The notes: a model not told the origin generated them from the sequence alone. Numbered from the stretch's first letter, positions 20,882-30,137 are shown. The stretch: DNA of 64,000 bases from Enterobacter cancerogenus (GCF_019047785.1 NZ_CP077290.1:744001-808000), one strand, 5' to 3'. A program made the numbers and translations.

Positions 20882-22213
20882 ATGACCGATAAGATTACCC
20901 GCAAAGAAAAAATCAGCTATGGACTCGGCGATATGGCCAGCCATATCGGGCTGGATAACGTGATCATTTTTCTCACCTTTTATTATACCGACGTCGTCGG
21001 GCTGCCTGCCGCATTCGTCGGCACCATGTTCCTGCTGGCGCGCACGGCGGATGCCATTATCGATCCGGCCATGGGTTATATCGCCGACAGAACCCGCACG
21101 CGCTGGGGGAAATTCCGCCCGTGGATGCTGTGGCTGGCCCTGCCTTTTGGCGCAAGCTGCCTGCTGACGTACGCGGTGCCGGCGTCACTCGACCTGCACG
21201 GTAAAATGATCTTCGCAACCGTCAGCTACACCCTGATGATGCTGATGTACACCGCCATTAACATTCCGTACTGCTCCATGGGCGCGGTGATTACCCCTGA
21301 TAACGATGCCCGTATTTCCCTGCAGTCGTACCGCTTTTTCCTCGCCACGCTGGGCGGCGCACTGTCGACATTCTTTATGATGCCGCTGGCAGAATTTATT
21401 GGAGGCGACGATAAATTACTGGGCTACCGCTGGGCGATGGCGATTATGGCAACCGTGGCAGTGATTATGTTCTGGATCTGCTTTGCGAATACCCGTGAAC
21501 GCATTAATGCCCCGCCTACCCATAATAATTACCTGTCTGAGCTCCGGGATTTATTCCGTAACGATCAGTGGCGCGTGGTTGCCGTTCTGGTATTAACCAA
21601 TATTGGCTTTGGGGTTATTCGCCTCGGGGCAATGATGTATTTCGTCACCTATTACCTTGGCAGCGCCAGCTATTTTATCTGGATGCTGGGCGCGCATATT
21701 TTAGGTAAAGCCGCCGGGAGCGCGCTGGCAAAACGGCTGACGCAAAACTACAGCAAGGTGCAGATGTTCGGCTATTGCTCGGTGCTCGCGGGCGTGTTGA
21801 GTATCGGCCTGTTCTTTGCCCCTAAATCGGTGCTGGTCCTGGTGCCGCTCACCTTTATCGTCTCCACGCTCTACCAGGCTACCACTACGCTGATGTGGGT
21901 GATGATGGCTGACGTAGCCGACTACGGCGAATGGAAGCAAGGCAAGCGCATGGACGGGGTGATCTTCTCGACGTTCCTCGCCGTACTGAAGCTCGGCATG
22001 GCGATCGGCGGCGCCATCGTCGGCTGGACCCTGGGCTTTAGCGGCTATGTGGCGAACGCCCCGGAACAGACCACCACCGCGATGTACTGCATCATCGCGC
22101 TGTTCACCCTCGTGCCCGGCATTCTGTCGCTCTGCGCGTTTGCCACGCTGCGCTGGTACAGGCTCGACGATAACACTATGAAAACTATCCAACTCGCCAA
22201 ACACCCCGTTTAA
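20882..22213 (+). CDS. GPH-family sugar:cation symporter
   Basis: A 443-residue, twelve-helix transporter of the glycoside-pentoside-hexuronide family. Diagnostic features are the N-terminal KISYGLGDMASHIG, the DAIIDPAMGYIADRTRTRWGKFRPW loop between helices 2 and 3 with the cation-site Asp residues, and DVADYGEWKQGKRMDGVIFS near residue 343. It resembles YicJ, XylP and MelB. The gene is followed 15 bases later by a GH31 glycosidase, so the pair probably imports and cleaves an alpha-linked oligosaccharide, perhaps isoprimeverose-like. No regulator is adjacent. Not present at this K-12 locus; substrate is inferred. Confidence 0.88.
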   Translation: MTDKITRKEKISYGLGDMASHIGLDNVIIFLTFYYTDVVGLPAAFVGTMFLLARTADAIIDPAMGYIADRTRTRWGKFRPWMLWLALPFGASCLLTYAVPASLDLHGKMIFATVSYTLMMLMYTAINIPYCSMGAVITPDNDARISLQSYRFFLATLGGALSTFFMMPLAEFIGGDDKLLGYRWAMAIMATVAVIMFWICFANTRERINAPPTHNNYLSELRDLFRNDQWRVVAVLVLTNIGFGVIRLGAMMYFVTYYLGSASYFIWMLGAHILGKAAGSALAKRLTQNYSKVQMFGYCSVLAGVLSIGLFFAPKSVLVLVPLTFIVSTLYQATTTLMWVMMADVADYGEWKQGKRMDGVIFSTFLAVLKLGMAIGGAIVGWTLGFSGYVANAPEQTTTAMYCIIALFTLVPGILSLCAFATLRWYRLDDNTMKTIQLAKHPV

Positions 22214-22228
22214 AAGGACGCGCTATTT

Positions 22229-24265
22229 ATGAGTGAGCTGATTCAACATTCCAACAGTATTGAGTGGCGTTTTGAACGTCAGATCCTGCGTATTGAACCC
22301 TGGGGCGAGAACAGCCTGCGCGTCCGGGCAACCTGCGCTGCGGATTTCAGCGACGCACTGCAGGCACTCCTGCCCGCGTCGCCCTGTTCCGCCGAGATCA
22401 CGGCGGAAGCCGAACGCCTGACCCTGCGCAACGGGAATATTCTCGCCACGCTCAACCTGAAGGGCCAGCTGGCATTTTATAACGCGCGCGGTGAGCTGCT
22501 GTTAGAGGAGATGTGGCGGCAACGTTCAACGGTCGGCATCGGCGCCAGTGAAAAGAGCCAGGATAAATACGTTAGCGCCCTGAAGCTGGATGGCCGTGAA
22601 TTTAAGCCGCTGGCGGGCGGTAAGTATCAGCTGACGGTGCGCTTTGAATCGCGCGCGGATGAGCGTATCTACGGCATGGGCCAGTACCAGCAGCCGTGGC
22701 TGGATCTCAAAGGCTGTTCGCTGGAGCTGGCGCAGCGTAACTCCCAGGCCAGCGTGCCGTTTATGCAATCCAGCCTCGGCTACGGCCTGCTGTGGAACAA
22801 CCCGGCCATTGGCGAGGCCAGCTTCGCCAAAAACCAGACCGAATGGCGTGCCCGCGTGACGGGCGAGATGGACTACTGGATCACCGCTGCGGATACGGTG
22901 GCCGACATCACCCGCCAGTATGTAAAAGCAACCGGCGCGCCGCCTCAGGCACCGGCGTTTATCAGCGGATTGTGGCAGTGCAAATTGCGCTACCGCACGC
23001 AGCAGGAGGTGCTGGAGGTGGCACGCGAATACCGCCGTCGTCACCTGCCGCTCTCGGTGATGGTGATCGACTTCTTCCACTGGCCAAATCAGGGCACCTG
23101 GTGCTTTGATCCCCTCGACTGGCCCGATCCCAAAGCGATGGTCGATGAACTGCGCGAGCTGGGCATTGCCCTGATGGTCTCGGTCTGGCCGACGGTAGAG
23201 GCGCGAAGCCCGCTTTATCCGCTGATGAAGGCCAAGGGCTGGCTGGTCAGCAGCGAACGCGGCGTGCAGGTGAATCTCGACTTTATGGGCAACACCACCT
23301 TCTTCGACGCCACCCACCCGCAGGCGCGCGAGTTTGTCTGGGACACCGTGAAAAAAAATTACTACGACCTGGGCATCAAGCTGTTCTGGCTGGACGAGGC
23401 GGAACCGGAATACCGGGCCTATGACTTCGACAACTATCGCTACTACGCAGGACCGGTGCTGGAGGTGGGCAACCGCTATCCGAGAGACTTCGCCCAGGGC
23501 TTTTACGATGGTCTGCAGGCGAACGGTGAAACCGACATCGTTAACCTGGTGCGCTGCGCATGGGCCGGAAGCCAGCGTTACGGCGTGCTGGCGTGGTCGG
23601 GCGACGTTCACTCCTCGTTCCACGCGTTTCGTAACCAACTCGCGGCCGGGTTGAATATGGGGCTGGCGGGCATCCCATGGTGGACCACCGACATCGGCGG
23701 TTTCCAGGGCGGTAACGTTAACGATCCGGCATTTCACGAACTGCTGATCCGCTGGTTCCAGTGGGCGGTGTTCACCCCGGTTCTGCGCATGCACGGCTAT
23801 CGTGAACCGCAAATTCAGCCGCCGGAACGCTACCGGGACGGCATCCCCCAGTGCAACAGCGGCTCGCCTAATGAGCTGTGGAGCTACGGAGAGGATAATT
23901 TTGCCATCATGCAGCACTGGCTCAGCGTGCGCGAAAAACTGCGTCCGTACATTGATGCACTGTATGAAAACGCCCACCAGCACGGCGACCCGCTGATGCG
24001 CCCACTGTTCTGGCACTATCCACAGGAGAAACAAAGTTGGGAAGTTGAAGACCAGTATCTGTTTGGCGAAGATCTGCTCGTGGCGCCGGTGATGCATGCG
24101 GGCCAACGTGAACGCGAGGTGTGGCTCCCTGCCGGGCACGGCTGGATTGCCCTGAACGGTGAGCGCTATGCCGGAGGCGCACGCGTATGCGTGCCTGCTG
24201 CCCTCGACACCATCCCGGTATTTGTCCGTGAAGGCAGCCCGCTGGTCAGCGAACTGGTAGGTTAA
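22229..24265 (+). CDS. GH31 glycoside hydrolase (alpha-xylosidase or alpha-glucosidase type)
   Basis: A 678-residue cytoplasmic retaining alpha-glycosidase. After an N-terminal beta-sandwich domain (about 1-230), the TIM barrel carries the probable nucleophile Asp389 in [10 protein letters not shown] and acid/base Asp459 in [11 protein letters not shown] preceding QQPWLDLKG loop and [11 protein letters not shown] are family typical, and a C-terminal sandwich follows. No signal peptide, so the substrate must be imported, consistent with the symporter gene 15 bases upstream (shared operon). The motifs look nearer to CjXyl31A-type enzymes than to E. coli YicI or YihQ, but specificity is not fixed by the sequence. 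Confidence 0.9.
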   Translation: MSELIQHSNSIEWRFERQILRIEPWGENSLRVRATCAADFSDALQALLPASPCSAEITAEAERLTLRNGNILATLNLKGQLAFYNARGELLLEEMWRQRSTVGIGASEKSQDKYVSALKLDGREFKPLAGGKYQLTVRFESRADERIYGMGQYQQPWLDLKGCSLELAQRNSQASVPFMQSSLGYGLLWNNPAIGEASFAKNQTEWRARVTGEMDYWITAADTVADITRQYVKATGAPPQAPAFISGLWQCKLRYRTQQEVLEVAREYRRRHLPLSVMVIDFFHWPNQGTWCFDPLDWPDPKAMVDELRELGIALMVSVWPTVEARSPLYPLMKAKGWLVSSERGVQVNLDFMGNTTFFDATHPQAREFVWDTVKKNYYDLGIKLFWLDEAEPEYRAYDFDNYRYYAGPVLEVGNRYPRDFAQGFYDGLQANGETDIVNLVRCAWAGSQRYGVLAWSGDVHSSFHAFRNQLAAGLNMGLAGIPWWTTDIGGFQGGNVNDPAFHELLIRWFQWAVFTPVLRMHGYREPQIQPPERYRDGIPQCNSGSPNELWSYGEDNFAIMQHWLSVREKLRPYIDALYENAHQHGDPLMRPLFWHYPQEKQSWEVEDQYLFGEDLLVAPVMHAGQREREVWLPAGHGWIALNGERYAGGARVCVPAALDTIPVFVREGSPLVSELVG

Positions 24266-24305
24266 GATCGGGCAAGCGCCCAAAAAATAGAGGATTTTTT
24301 TATAA

Positions 24306-24357
24306 AAGCCTGCTTGCTTTCGCGTTTGCGCGTAAAGTTAGCAGGCTTACTCTTTTT
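24306..24357 (+). terminator. Probable terminator after the GH31 gene
   Basis: An AAGCCTGCT/AGCAGGCTT stem encloses a 25-base loop containing a small CGCG-TTTG-CGCG hairpin, followed by ACTCTTTTT. It ends 15 bases before yeaL and would separate the sugar operon from it. Confidence 0.6.
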
Positions 24358-24372
24358 GGCAAGGATCCCGTC

Positions 24373-24819
24373 ATGTTTGACCCTACTCTGCTCATTCTTC
24401 TGGCCCTGGCTGCGCTCGGTTTTGTCAGCCATAACACCACCGTCGCGATCTCTATTCTGGTGCTGATCATCGTCCGCGTGACCCCGCTGAACACCTTCTT
24501 CCCGTGGATAGAAAAACAGGGGCTTACCCTCGGGATTATCATTTTGACCATCGGGGTGATGGCTCCCATCGCCAGCGGTACGCTTCCCGCCTCCACGCTG
24601 CTGCACTCCTTCGTCAACTGGAAATCGCTGGTGGCGATTGCGGTCGGGGTATTTGTCTCGTGGCTGGGTGGGCGCGGCGTCACGCTGATGAGCAGCCAGC
24701 CCTCGCTGGTGGCCGGTTTACTGGTGGGCACGGTGCTGGGGGTGGCCCTCTTTCGTGGCGTACCGGTGGGGCCGCTGATTGCCGCCGGTCTTGTCTCGCT
24801 GTTTATTGGGAAGTCGTAG
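24373..24819 (+). CDS. yeaL: DUF441 family membrane protein YeaL
   Basis: A 148-residue inner-membrane protein of unknown function with four predicted helices (about 5-30, 48-65, 82-102, 115-145), matching E. coli YeaL in length. The final segment, [17 protein letters not shown], is conserved in the family. AAGGATC precedes the ATG by 5 bases. It is convergent with nimR, and the two genes overlap by 17 bases at their 3' ends. Confidence 0.9.
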   Translation: MFDPTLLILLALAALGFVSHNTTVAISILVLIIVRVTPLNTFFPWIEKQGLTLGIIILTIGVMAPIASGTLPASTLLHSFVNWKSLVAIAVGVFVSWLGGRGVTLMSSQPSLVAGLLVGTVLGVALFRGVPVGPLIAAGLVSLFIGKS

Positions 24820-25597
24820 TCAGGTTGGCGATGTAGCGCGCCGGAGTCTGGCCTAATCCTTTTTTAAACATGGTGATAAACGCGGTGGTCGAGTCATACC
24901 CCAGCGACTGTGCCGCGTCCTGTACCGACTTCCCACCAATCAATAATTGCAGCGCGACAATCAGCTGCAATTGATGCCGCCAGCGACGAAAGCTCAACCC
25001 GGTCTCTTTGACCACCAGCCGCGCCAGGTTGCGCTCGCTCATGGCAAAATGGCTTGCCCACTGCCCCAGTGTTTGCCAGGCCGCCGGCTCTTTCGCCATT
25101 TTCTCGCTCATCATGCGGATTTTGGGATGCGGAGAGACAGGCAGCTGGAGATGCTCTTGGGGCTGCAGCGGCAGCTCGTCAAACAGCACATCCACCAGCC
25201 GCGCGGTGGCAGGCTCATGCAGCTGCTCCCGGGCTTTATCCGCCAGGGCCAGAATCAATTCCCGCACCAGCGGTGATATTTTGAGCGTGCAGCAGCGCTC
25301 CGGCAGGCCGAGCGTGCCGGGTTCAATAAACAAAAAGCACAGCTGTGCACCGGGCGTGGCGGTATTACTGTGGGGCATCTGGCCGGGGATCCACACCGCG
25401 TACTGCGGGGGTACCATCAGCATGGCGTTTGCGACGTCGCAGGTTATCGCGCCCCCCAGCGCCAGGATCAGCTGGCCTTTGCGGTGCTGGTGCAGCGCAA
25501 TGTGCTGCTCCTCGGCGACGACGCGGATGCGAAACGCCACTGCCGCATCGTGCTGGCTGTCCGGATCGTAGCCATCCAGGCCGAGACTGTTCATCAT
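24803..25597 (-). CDS. nimR: AraC-family regulator NimR
   Basis: A 264-residue regulator with an N-terminal cupin-like effector domain ([12 protein letters not shown]) and a C-terminal AraC double helix-turn-helix (about 165-258), including [23 protein letters not shown] and [22 protein letters not shown]. coli NimR (YeaM) represses nimR-nimT, which exports 2-nitroimidazole. The second codon is also ATG, so the start could be 3 bases later. It is divergent from nimT across 96 bases with a candidate operator. Confidence 0.92.
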   Translation of the reverse strand: MMNSLGLDGYDPDSQHDAAVAFRIRVVAEEQHIALHQHRKGQLILALGGAITCDVANAMLMVPPQYAVWIPGQMPHSNTATPGAQLCFLFIEPGTLGLPERCCTLKISPLVRELILALADKAREQLHEPATARLVDVLFDELPLQPQEHLQLPVSPHPKIRMMSEKMAKEPAAWQTLGQWASHFAMSERNLARLVVKETGLSFRRWRHQLQLIVALQLLIGGKSVQDAAQSLGYDSTTAFITMFKKGLGQTPARYIANLTTTSQ

Positions 25598-25605
25598 ATT
25601 GTCCG

Positions 25606-25632
25606 ATTTTAGCGATAAACTGTCATTTTAGC
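25606..25632. promoter_or_regulatory. Candidate NimR operator (direct repeat ATTTTAGC)
   Basis: Two exact copies of ATTTTAGC start 19 bases apart (25606 and 25625) in the divergent nimR-nimT promoter region. AraC-family dimers usually bind direct repeats about two helical turns apart. Assignment to NimR is inferred from position only. Confidence 0.4.
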
Positions 25633-25693
25633 CTGATTTCAACCGCGCAGAAAATCGGTATTGTGTGCCCTCGCTTGAACGTATGAGAACATA

Positions 25694-26881
25694 ATGACTA
25701 CTGCTATTCGCACTTCAGGAAAACAGGGTGCGCTGCTGATCGCAGGTATCCTGATGATTGCCACAACGCTGCGCGTGACCTTTACCGGTGCCGCGCCGCT
25801 GCTCGACACCATCCGTCAGGACTATGGCCTTAGTACAGCGCAAACCGGCCTGCTGACGACCCTGCCTTTACTGGCGTTCGCGCTGATATCACCGCTTGCT
25901 GCAGGCGTAGCCCGACGCATCGGCATGGAGCGCAGCCTGTTCATCGCCATGCTGTTGATCTGCGCGGGAATTGGCGTGCGTTCCCTGCCGTCCGCCACGC
26001 TGCTGTTCGTCGGAACGGCGGTGATCGGCTGCGGTATCGCACTGGGTAACGTGCTCCTGCCGGGGCTTATCAAGCGTGATTTTCCGGGCCAGGTTGCGAA
26101 ACTGACCGGCGCCTACTCCCTGACGATGGGGGCCTCTGCTGCGCTAGGCTCTGCGCTGATTGTGCCCCTGGCGTTAGGTGGCGCGGGCTGGCACGGCGCG
26201 TTGCTGATGCTGATGATCTTTCCGCTGGCGGCGCTGTTGCTGTGGTTACCCCAGTGGCGTCAGGCGCCTGCCGCCACGGTGACCGGGGCCGGTGCGCTGC
26301 ACAACCGCGCCATCTGGCGCTCGGGGCTGGCCTGGCAGGTGACGCTGTTTTTAGGCATCAACTCGCTGATCTACTACGTCATTATCGGCTGGCTGCCGGC
26401 GATCCTGATTAGCCACGGCTATAGCGAAACCCAGGCGGGCTCCATGCATGGACTGCTTCAACTGGCGACCGCCGTACCCGGGCTTGCCGTGCCGTTGATC
26501 CTCCATCGGCTGCGCGATCAGCGCGGGATCGCCGGGCTGGTGGCCCTGATGTGCGCCGTCAGCGCGGCAGGTTTCTGGTTTGCGCCTGATATGGCGGTGG
26601 TGTGGACGCTGGTGTTTGGTTTTGGCTCCGGGGCCACGATGATCCTTGGCCTGACGTTTATCGGCCTGCGCGCCAGCTCTGCGCACCAGGCGGCGGCGCT
26701 GTCGGGAATGGCGCAGTCGATTGGCTATCTGCTTGCGGCATCCGGCCCGCCGCTGATGGGGAAAATTCATGATACGGCGGGAGACTGGCACATCCCACTG
26801 CTGGCCTGTGCGCTGGCCGCCGTAGTGATGGCCGTGTGCGGCGTGTTTGCCGGGCGTGACCGGGTCATCGCGCCCCGCTAA
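25694..26881 (+). CDS. nimT: 2-nitroimidazole exporter NimT (MFS)
   Basis: A 395-residue transporter of the major facilitator superfamily, cyanate-permease (CynX/NimT) branch, with twelve predicted helices. The motif GVARRIGMERSLFIAMLL marks the loop between helices 2 and 3. It is divergently arranged with nimR as in E. coli, where NimT confers resistance to 2-nitroimidazole. It ends just before a perfect terminator. Inner membrane. Confidence 0.93.
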   Translation: MTTAIRTSGKQGALLIAGILMIATTLRVTFTGAAPLLDTIRQDYGLSTAQTGLLTTLPLLAFALISPLAAGVARRIGMERSLFIAMLLICAGIGVRSLPSATLLFVGTAVIGCGIALGNVLLPGLIKRDFPGQVAKLTGAYSLTMGASAALGSALIVPLALGGAGWHGALLMLMIFPLAALLLWLPQWRQAPAATVTGAGALHNRAIWRSGLAWQVTLFLGINSLIYYVIIGWLPAILISHGYSETQAGSMHGLLQLATAVPGLAVPLILHRLRDQRGIAGLVALMCAVSAAGFWFAPDMAVVWTLVFGFGSGATMILGLTFIGLRASSAHQAAALSGMAQSIGYLLAASGPPLMGKIHDTAGDWHIPLLACALAAVVMAVCGVFAGRDRVIAPR

Positions 26882-26886
26882 CGACT

Positions 26887-26916
26887 CAGGCAGACCCGGT
26901 GGTCTGCCTGTTTTTT
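26887..26916. terminator. Terminator between nimT and the amidotransferase gene
   Basis: A CAGGCAGAC/GTCTGCCTG stem with a 6-base loop is followed by six T residues on the plus strand. On the minus strand no equal T-run follows, so it mainly serves nimT. Confidence 0.85.
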
Positions 26917-27622
26917 ATTCCCGTGCGGCGCGCAGCATCGCCTGCACCAGCACAACCGGACGTCCCTCAAGCGCAGCACGCTCGTGCTGGAACAGGGTGA
27001 TCACAAAGAAAGGATGCGCCACAAGCTCGGCTGCGCGGACCTCGCCATTTTCATCCCAGCCCGTGACACGCATAGCGCCGCTCTCCAGCTCCTGCGCAAA
27101 TTCCGCTGACACGCCATAATTGCAGTGATATCCCTCGCGGATCTCGTCTTTGCCATAGGCTTTGGCAATCAGGGTATTACTGCGCAGTTCGATGACGTCG
27201 GTTTGCTCAACCAGAGAGCAGGCCAGCGGCGCGATAACCCATCGCCCTTCCGCGTCGGTCTCGGCATGGCTCGCATCATCCCAGCCCAGTACGTTACGCG
27301 CGTATTCAATCAGCGCATGCTGGAACCCGCCGCAGGTGCCCAGGAAGGGAACGCTGTTTTCACGCGCGTAGCGCGCGGCAATAAAGGCCGCCTGCGTGTT
27401 TTTATAAGGGCTTGCAGGCACCAGCCAGATGGCATCGTAGCCAACCAGATCTTCGGGACTGGTCAGCTCGGTCGTCGCAATCCAGTCGTAGTCCGCCGTG
27501 AGCTCCAGAACAGCGGCAGCGTCGTCAATAGCCAGCGGGATGGCCTGGTGCGCAATAACCTCGGGATTGTAATCGCCGACCAGCGCAATGCGCAGCGTCG
27601 TTTTAACCGGAAGATGTTCCAT
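26915..27622 (-). CDS. CTP synthase C-terminal-like class I glutamine amidotransferase
   Basis: A 235-residue stand-alone protein resembling only the glutaminase half of CTP synthase: IALVGDYNPEV at the start and the nucleophile elbow FLGTCGGFQHALIEYARNVLG with Cys97. The expected His203 is in VAHPFFVITLF, but the Glu that normally follows in HPE is Phe205 here, so the catalytic triad looks incomplete. Related proteins are annotated as CTP-synthase-C-terminal-region-related (seleno)proteins, some said to carry Sec at the nucleophile; this copy encodes Cys. A synthetase domain is absent, so no CTP synthesis. Function unknown. Not at this place in K-12; it sits between nimT and yeaO. Confidence 0.75.
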   Translation of the reverse strand: MEHLPVKTTLRIALVGDYNPEVIAHQAIPLAIDDAAAVLELTADYDWIATTELTSPEDLVGYDAIWLVPASPYKNTQAAFIAARYARENSVPFLGTCGGFQHALIEYARNVLGWDDASHAETDAEGRWVIAPLACSLVEQTDVIELRSNTLIAKAYGKDEIREGYHCNYGVSAEFAQELESGAMRVTGWDENGEVRAAELVAHPFFVITLFQHERAALEGRPVVLVQAMLRAARE

Positions 27623-27773
27623 GGGGGGATTCCTTACGCCTGTGGAGTATTCAATAACATAAGGAACCTCAGACTACCGATCTTTTGCAGTTCTCACAAT
27701 ACCTTAAATTGGGTGGGCATACCTGAGGTGCTATAGTGAACCCGCGAACACATTGCGGCATTAAGGAGGGAAA

Positions 27774-28118
27774 ATGATCCAGATTAAACGCGTGTATGAG
27801 CAGGCCAGTGCGGAAGATGGCTACCGGGTGCTGGTGGACAGGCTGTGGCCACGCGGGGTGAAAAAAACCGACCTCGACTGTAACGAGTGGTGTAAGACGC
27901 TCGCCCCATCAGGCGAGTTACGCAAGGCGTTTCACAGCGAAACGATCGACTTTACGGCCTTTAGCAAGGCATACAAAAAGGAGCTGGCGCACCATCGGGA
28001 TGAAGGCCAGCGCCTTGCTGAACGGGCAAAAAATCAGACCGTTACCTTGCTCTACGGCGCAAAAGATAAAACGCAGAATCACGCCCTGGTGCTGGCGGAC
28101 TGGCTGCGTCATTTATGA
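27774..28118 (+). CDS. yeaO: DUF488 family protein YeaO
   Basis: A 114-residue cytoplasmic protein matching E. coli YeaO. The DUF488 signature YRVLVDRLWPRGVKK is at residues 17-31, with FHSETIDFTAF and VTLLYGAKDKTQNHALVL following. Function is unknown. A GGAGG Shine-Dalgarno lies 6 bases upstream of the ATG. The stop codon overlaps the 3' end of the convergent gene at 28113 by 6 bases. Confidence 0.92.
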   Translation: MIQIKRVYEQASAEDGYRVLVDRLWPRGVKKTDLDCNEWCKTLAPSGELRKAFHSETIDFTAFSKAYKKELAHHRDEGQRLAERAKNQTVTLLYGAKDKTQNHALVLADWLRHL

Positions 28119-28424
28119 ACGCGTAAGCGCCTGCTCATCCTGCGTTTGCAGGGCGTTATCCGGAGTAAGCGGCATGAGATGTTCCGGGCGCACGAACGCA
28201 AAGCCGTGCTGGTTATCGAAGGCGTAAACATCGCCCGTAACCAGCCAAAGCGCGCGCTCTGAGGTAGTGGGTAACTGCGTCATCACGCCGTTTACCGGGT
28301 TCACAAAACGCTGGCCCGGCTGGCACAGGCCAAACAACTCTACAGACTTACCGATATTACGACGCCCTGCCGTCGTGCGGGCACCGATGATTATCGCGAG
28401 GCTGCCCGGTTTTAGCTGAAACAT
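28113..28424 (-). CDS. Hypothetical protein, small beta-rich
   Basis: A 103-residue ORF I do not recognise by name. It starts MFQLKPGSLAIIIGARTTAGR and continues with alternating hydrophobic strands (KSVELFGLC, WLVTGDVYAF, FAFVRPEHLMPL), which suggests a small beta-barrel of KOW or SH3 type, followed by a polar tail. A GAGAG ribosome site precedes the ATG. It ends 6 bases inside yeaO and lies between yeaO and yoaF, where K-12 has no such gene. Coding status is supported by codon pattern and ribosome site only. Confidence 0.6.
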   Translation of the reverse strand: MFQLKPGSLAIIIGARTTAGRRNIGKSVELFGLCQPGQRFVNPVNGVMTQLPTTSERALWLVTGDVYAFDNQHGFAFVRPEHLMPLTPDNALQTQDEQALTRS

Positions 28425-28504
28425 ACTTCTCTCGTGGTCATAAGGGCCAGAAACTGGCTAAGAATAATCCTAAAGAGAAGTGTAGCGTACTCTTAATACC
28501 GCTG

Positions 28505-28762
28505 TCACCTGGCAGGTTGCGGATGATCGCGACGGAAGAGCTCCCACTCCTCAATCACCTCGCCACTGGGCAGTTTACACTCGGTGCGGACACCCTGCGG
28601 GCTCTGAACGGGGATCTGCTCTCCCCCTTTTTCCAGGCAATAGACAGAGGCGGGATTGGCCATGCCGATGGTCTGCGGCGGTTTCGGCGCGTCGGGCGGT
28701 GTGGAATGGGTGGTACACGCGGCAAGGGGCAAGGCCAGAGCCAGTAGCAAATATCTCTTCAT
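28505..28762 (-). CDS. yoaF: Putative lipoprotein YoaF (DUF333)
   Basis: An 85-residue outer-membrane lipoprotein candidate. Signal sequence MKRYLLLALALPLAAC ends in the lipobox LAAC, then TTHSTPPDAPKPPQ. The DUF333 domain is seen in GMANPASVYCLEKGG and a later EEWELFRRDHP. The start at 28762 has AGGAGG 6 bases upstream; a first ATG at 28768 directly abuts the AGGAGG and is too close, and the longer open frame upstream is not conserved. It matches E. coli YoaF, also next to dgcP. Function unknown. Confidence 0.9.
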   Translation of the reverse strand: MKRYLLLALALPLAACTTHSTPPDAPKPPQTIGMANPASVYCLEKGGEQIPVQSPQGVRTECKLPSGEVIEEWELFRRDHPQPAR

Positions 28763-28865
28763 TTTCATCCTCCTGAATTTCATGAACGTTAGGGTAACGG
28801 GTCGGCCGCGCTTTCTCCATGATTTCTCCATCATAACTGCACTTTTGATGCGTAATCTCATGCCT

Positions 28866-28939
28866 GTTCTCGATATGACCAGAGAACATCATTCCGTAAT
28901 CAAGATGTTTTGCCCCGGTTCACCATCGGGGCTTTTTTT
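28866..28939 (+). ncRNA. Candidate sRNA or leader ending in an orphan terminator upstream of dgcP
   Basis: A plus-strand intrinsic terminator (GCCCCG/CGGGGC, seven T residues, 28912-28939) lies in the yoaF-dgcP divergent spacer, although no plus-strand gene ends nearby. It is preceded by a second hairpin, GTTCTC-N10-GAGAAC (28866-28887). This layout fits a short sRNA or an attenuated dgcP leader (the dgcP ATG is 125 bases downstream). The 5' end is unknown and I found no convincing promoter. Confidence 0.4.
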
Positions 28940-29063
28940 CTTTTCGCCCCCCCTTTCTGAATATATAAAATTTCTTATATTCATGTTTTACTATGGCTGA
29001 AGTCTAAAATTTCAGCATAACATGCAGATGCGGACGTCTTCTGCATGGGAGTTTATCTACGTC

Positions 29064-30092
29064 ATGTCGGATACTATCCTTGCCCGGGTTTCTGAAACCC
29101 TCTCTACCGAGCAATCTCTTGAAAGCCTTGTTCGCCAGCTGCTGGAAATGCTGGAGATTGTGACCGACATGGAGTCGACCTACCTGACGAAAGTCGATAT
29201 CAGCGCGCGACTGCAGCATATTTTGTACGCCCGCAACAGCAAACAGATGCAGATCCCCGAAGGACTGAGCGTCCCCTGGGGCGATACGCTGTGCAAGCGG
29301 GCGCTGGACAGCAATGCGATTTTCAGTAACGAGGTGGCTGTGCGCTGGGCCGACTGCGACGCGGCGAAGGCATTGGGGATAACCACCTACGCCAGTATCC
29401 CGATCTATCTTGCTGATGGCTCGCTGTACGGTACGCTGTGCGCGACCAGCACGCAGAAAAAGCAGCTCAGCGATCGCGCCGAGCAGGTACTGAGACTGTT
29501 TGCAGGATTGATTGCCCAGTACATCCAGAAAGAGTCCCTCCTTTCCCAGTTACGGGAAGCCAACGCGGCGCTTATTGCGCACTCCTACACGGATGCCCTC
29601 ACCGGGTTACCCAACCGACGCGCGATATTTGAGAACCTCAACACCCTGTTCTCGCTGGCGCGGCACCTGAAGCGCCACGTCATTATTGCCTTTATCGACC
29701 TCGATGATTTCAAATCCATTAATGACCGTTATGGACACGAAACCGGCGATCGTTTCCTGATTGAAGTGGGTAAACGCCTGACGGCGGCACAAACCCAGGA
29801 CGATATTATCGGCAGGCTGGGGGGCGATGAGTTTATGGTGGCCTGTCTGAGCGTTTGCGACATTGACGATGAACACGCGCAGATAACCCCGCTTAAAACC
29901 CGACTGAGCGCCTGTATTGCCGGTGAGTACCGGCTGGATAACGTACATATCGTTTATCCCGGTGCGAGTCTTGGGGTGATTGCCGTCGATCCAGCCAAAA
30001 CCGATGCCGACAGCGCATTGCGTGCGGCGGATATCGCGATGTATCAGGATAAAAAAGGGAAAAGCAAAACAGGCTTTCTCATGATGGATTAA
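29064..30092 (+). CDS. dgcP: Diguanylate cyclase DgcP (GAF-GGDEF)
   Basis: Makes cyclic di-GMP from two GTP. With the start at MSDTILARVSETL (342 residues, E. coli DgcP 341) it has an N-terminal GAF domain (about 10-155) and a C-terminal GGDEF domain (about 175-340). The active-site motif is intact (GRLGGDEFMV), with the upstream metal-binding FIDLDDFKSIND. The RxxD inhibitory I-site five residues before the motif is missing (TQDD), so product inhibition may be absent. An upstream in-frame ATG at 29022 is possible but not conserved. Cytoplasmic. Confidence 0.95.
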   Translation: MSDTILARVSETLSTEQSLESLVRQLLEMLEIVTDMESTYLTKVDISARLQHILYARNSKQMQIPEGLSVPWGDTLCKRALDSNAIFSNEVAVRWADCDAAKALGITTYASIPIYLADGSLYGTLCATSTQKKQLSDRAEQVLRLFAGLIAQYIQKESLLSQLREANAALIAHSYTDALTGLPNRRAIFENLNTLFSLARHLKRHVIIAFIDLDDFKSINDRYGHETGDRFLIEVGKRLTAAQTQDDIIGRLGGDEFMVACLSVCDIDDEHAQITPLKTRLSACIAGEYRLDNVHIVYPGASLGVIAVDPAKTDADSALRAADIAMYQDKKGKSKTGFLMMD

Positions 30093-30137
30093 CCCCGTAC
30101 ACTCTGGGGCGTTTGATAAACCGAAACAGGTGATAGC

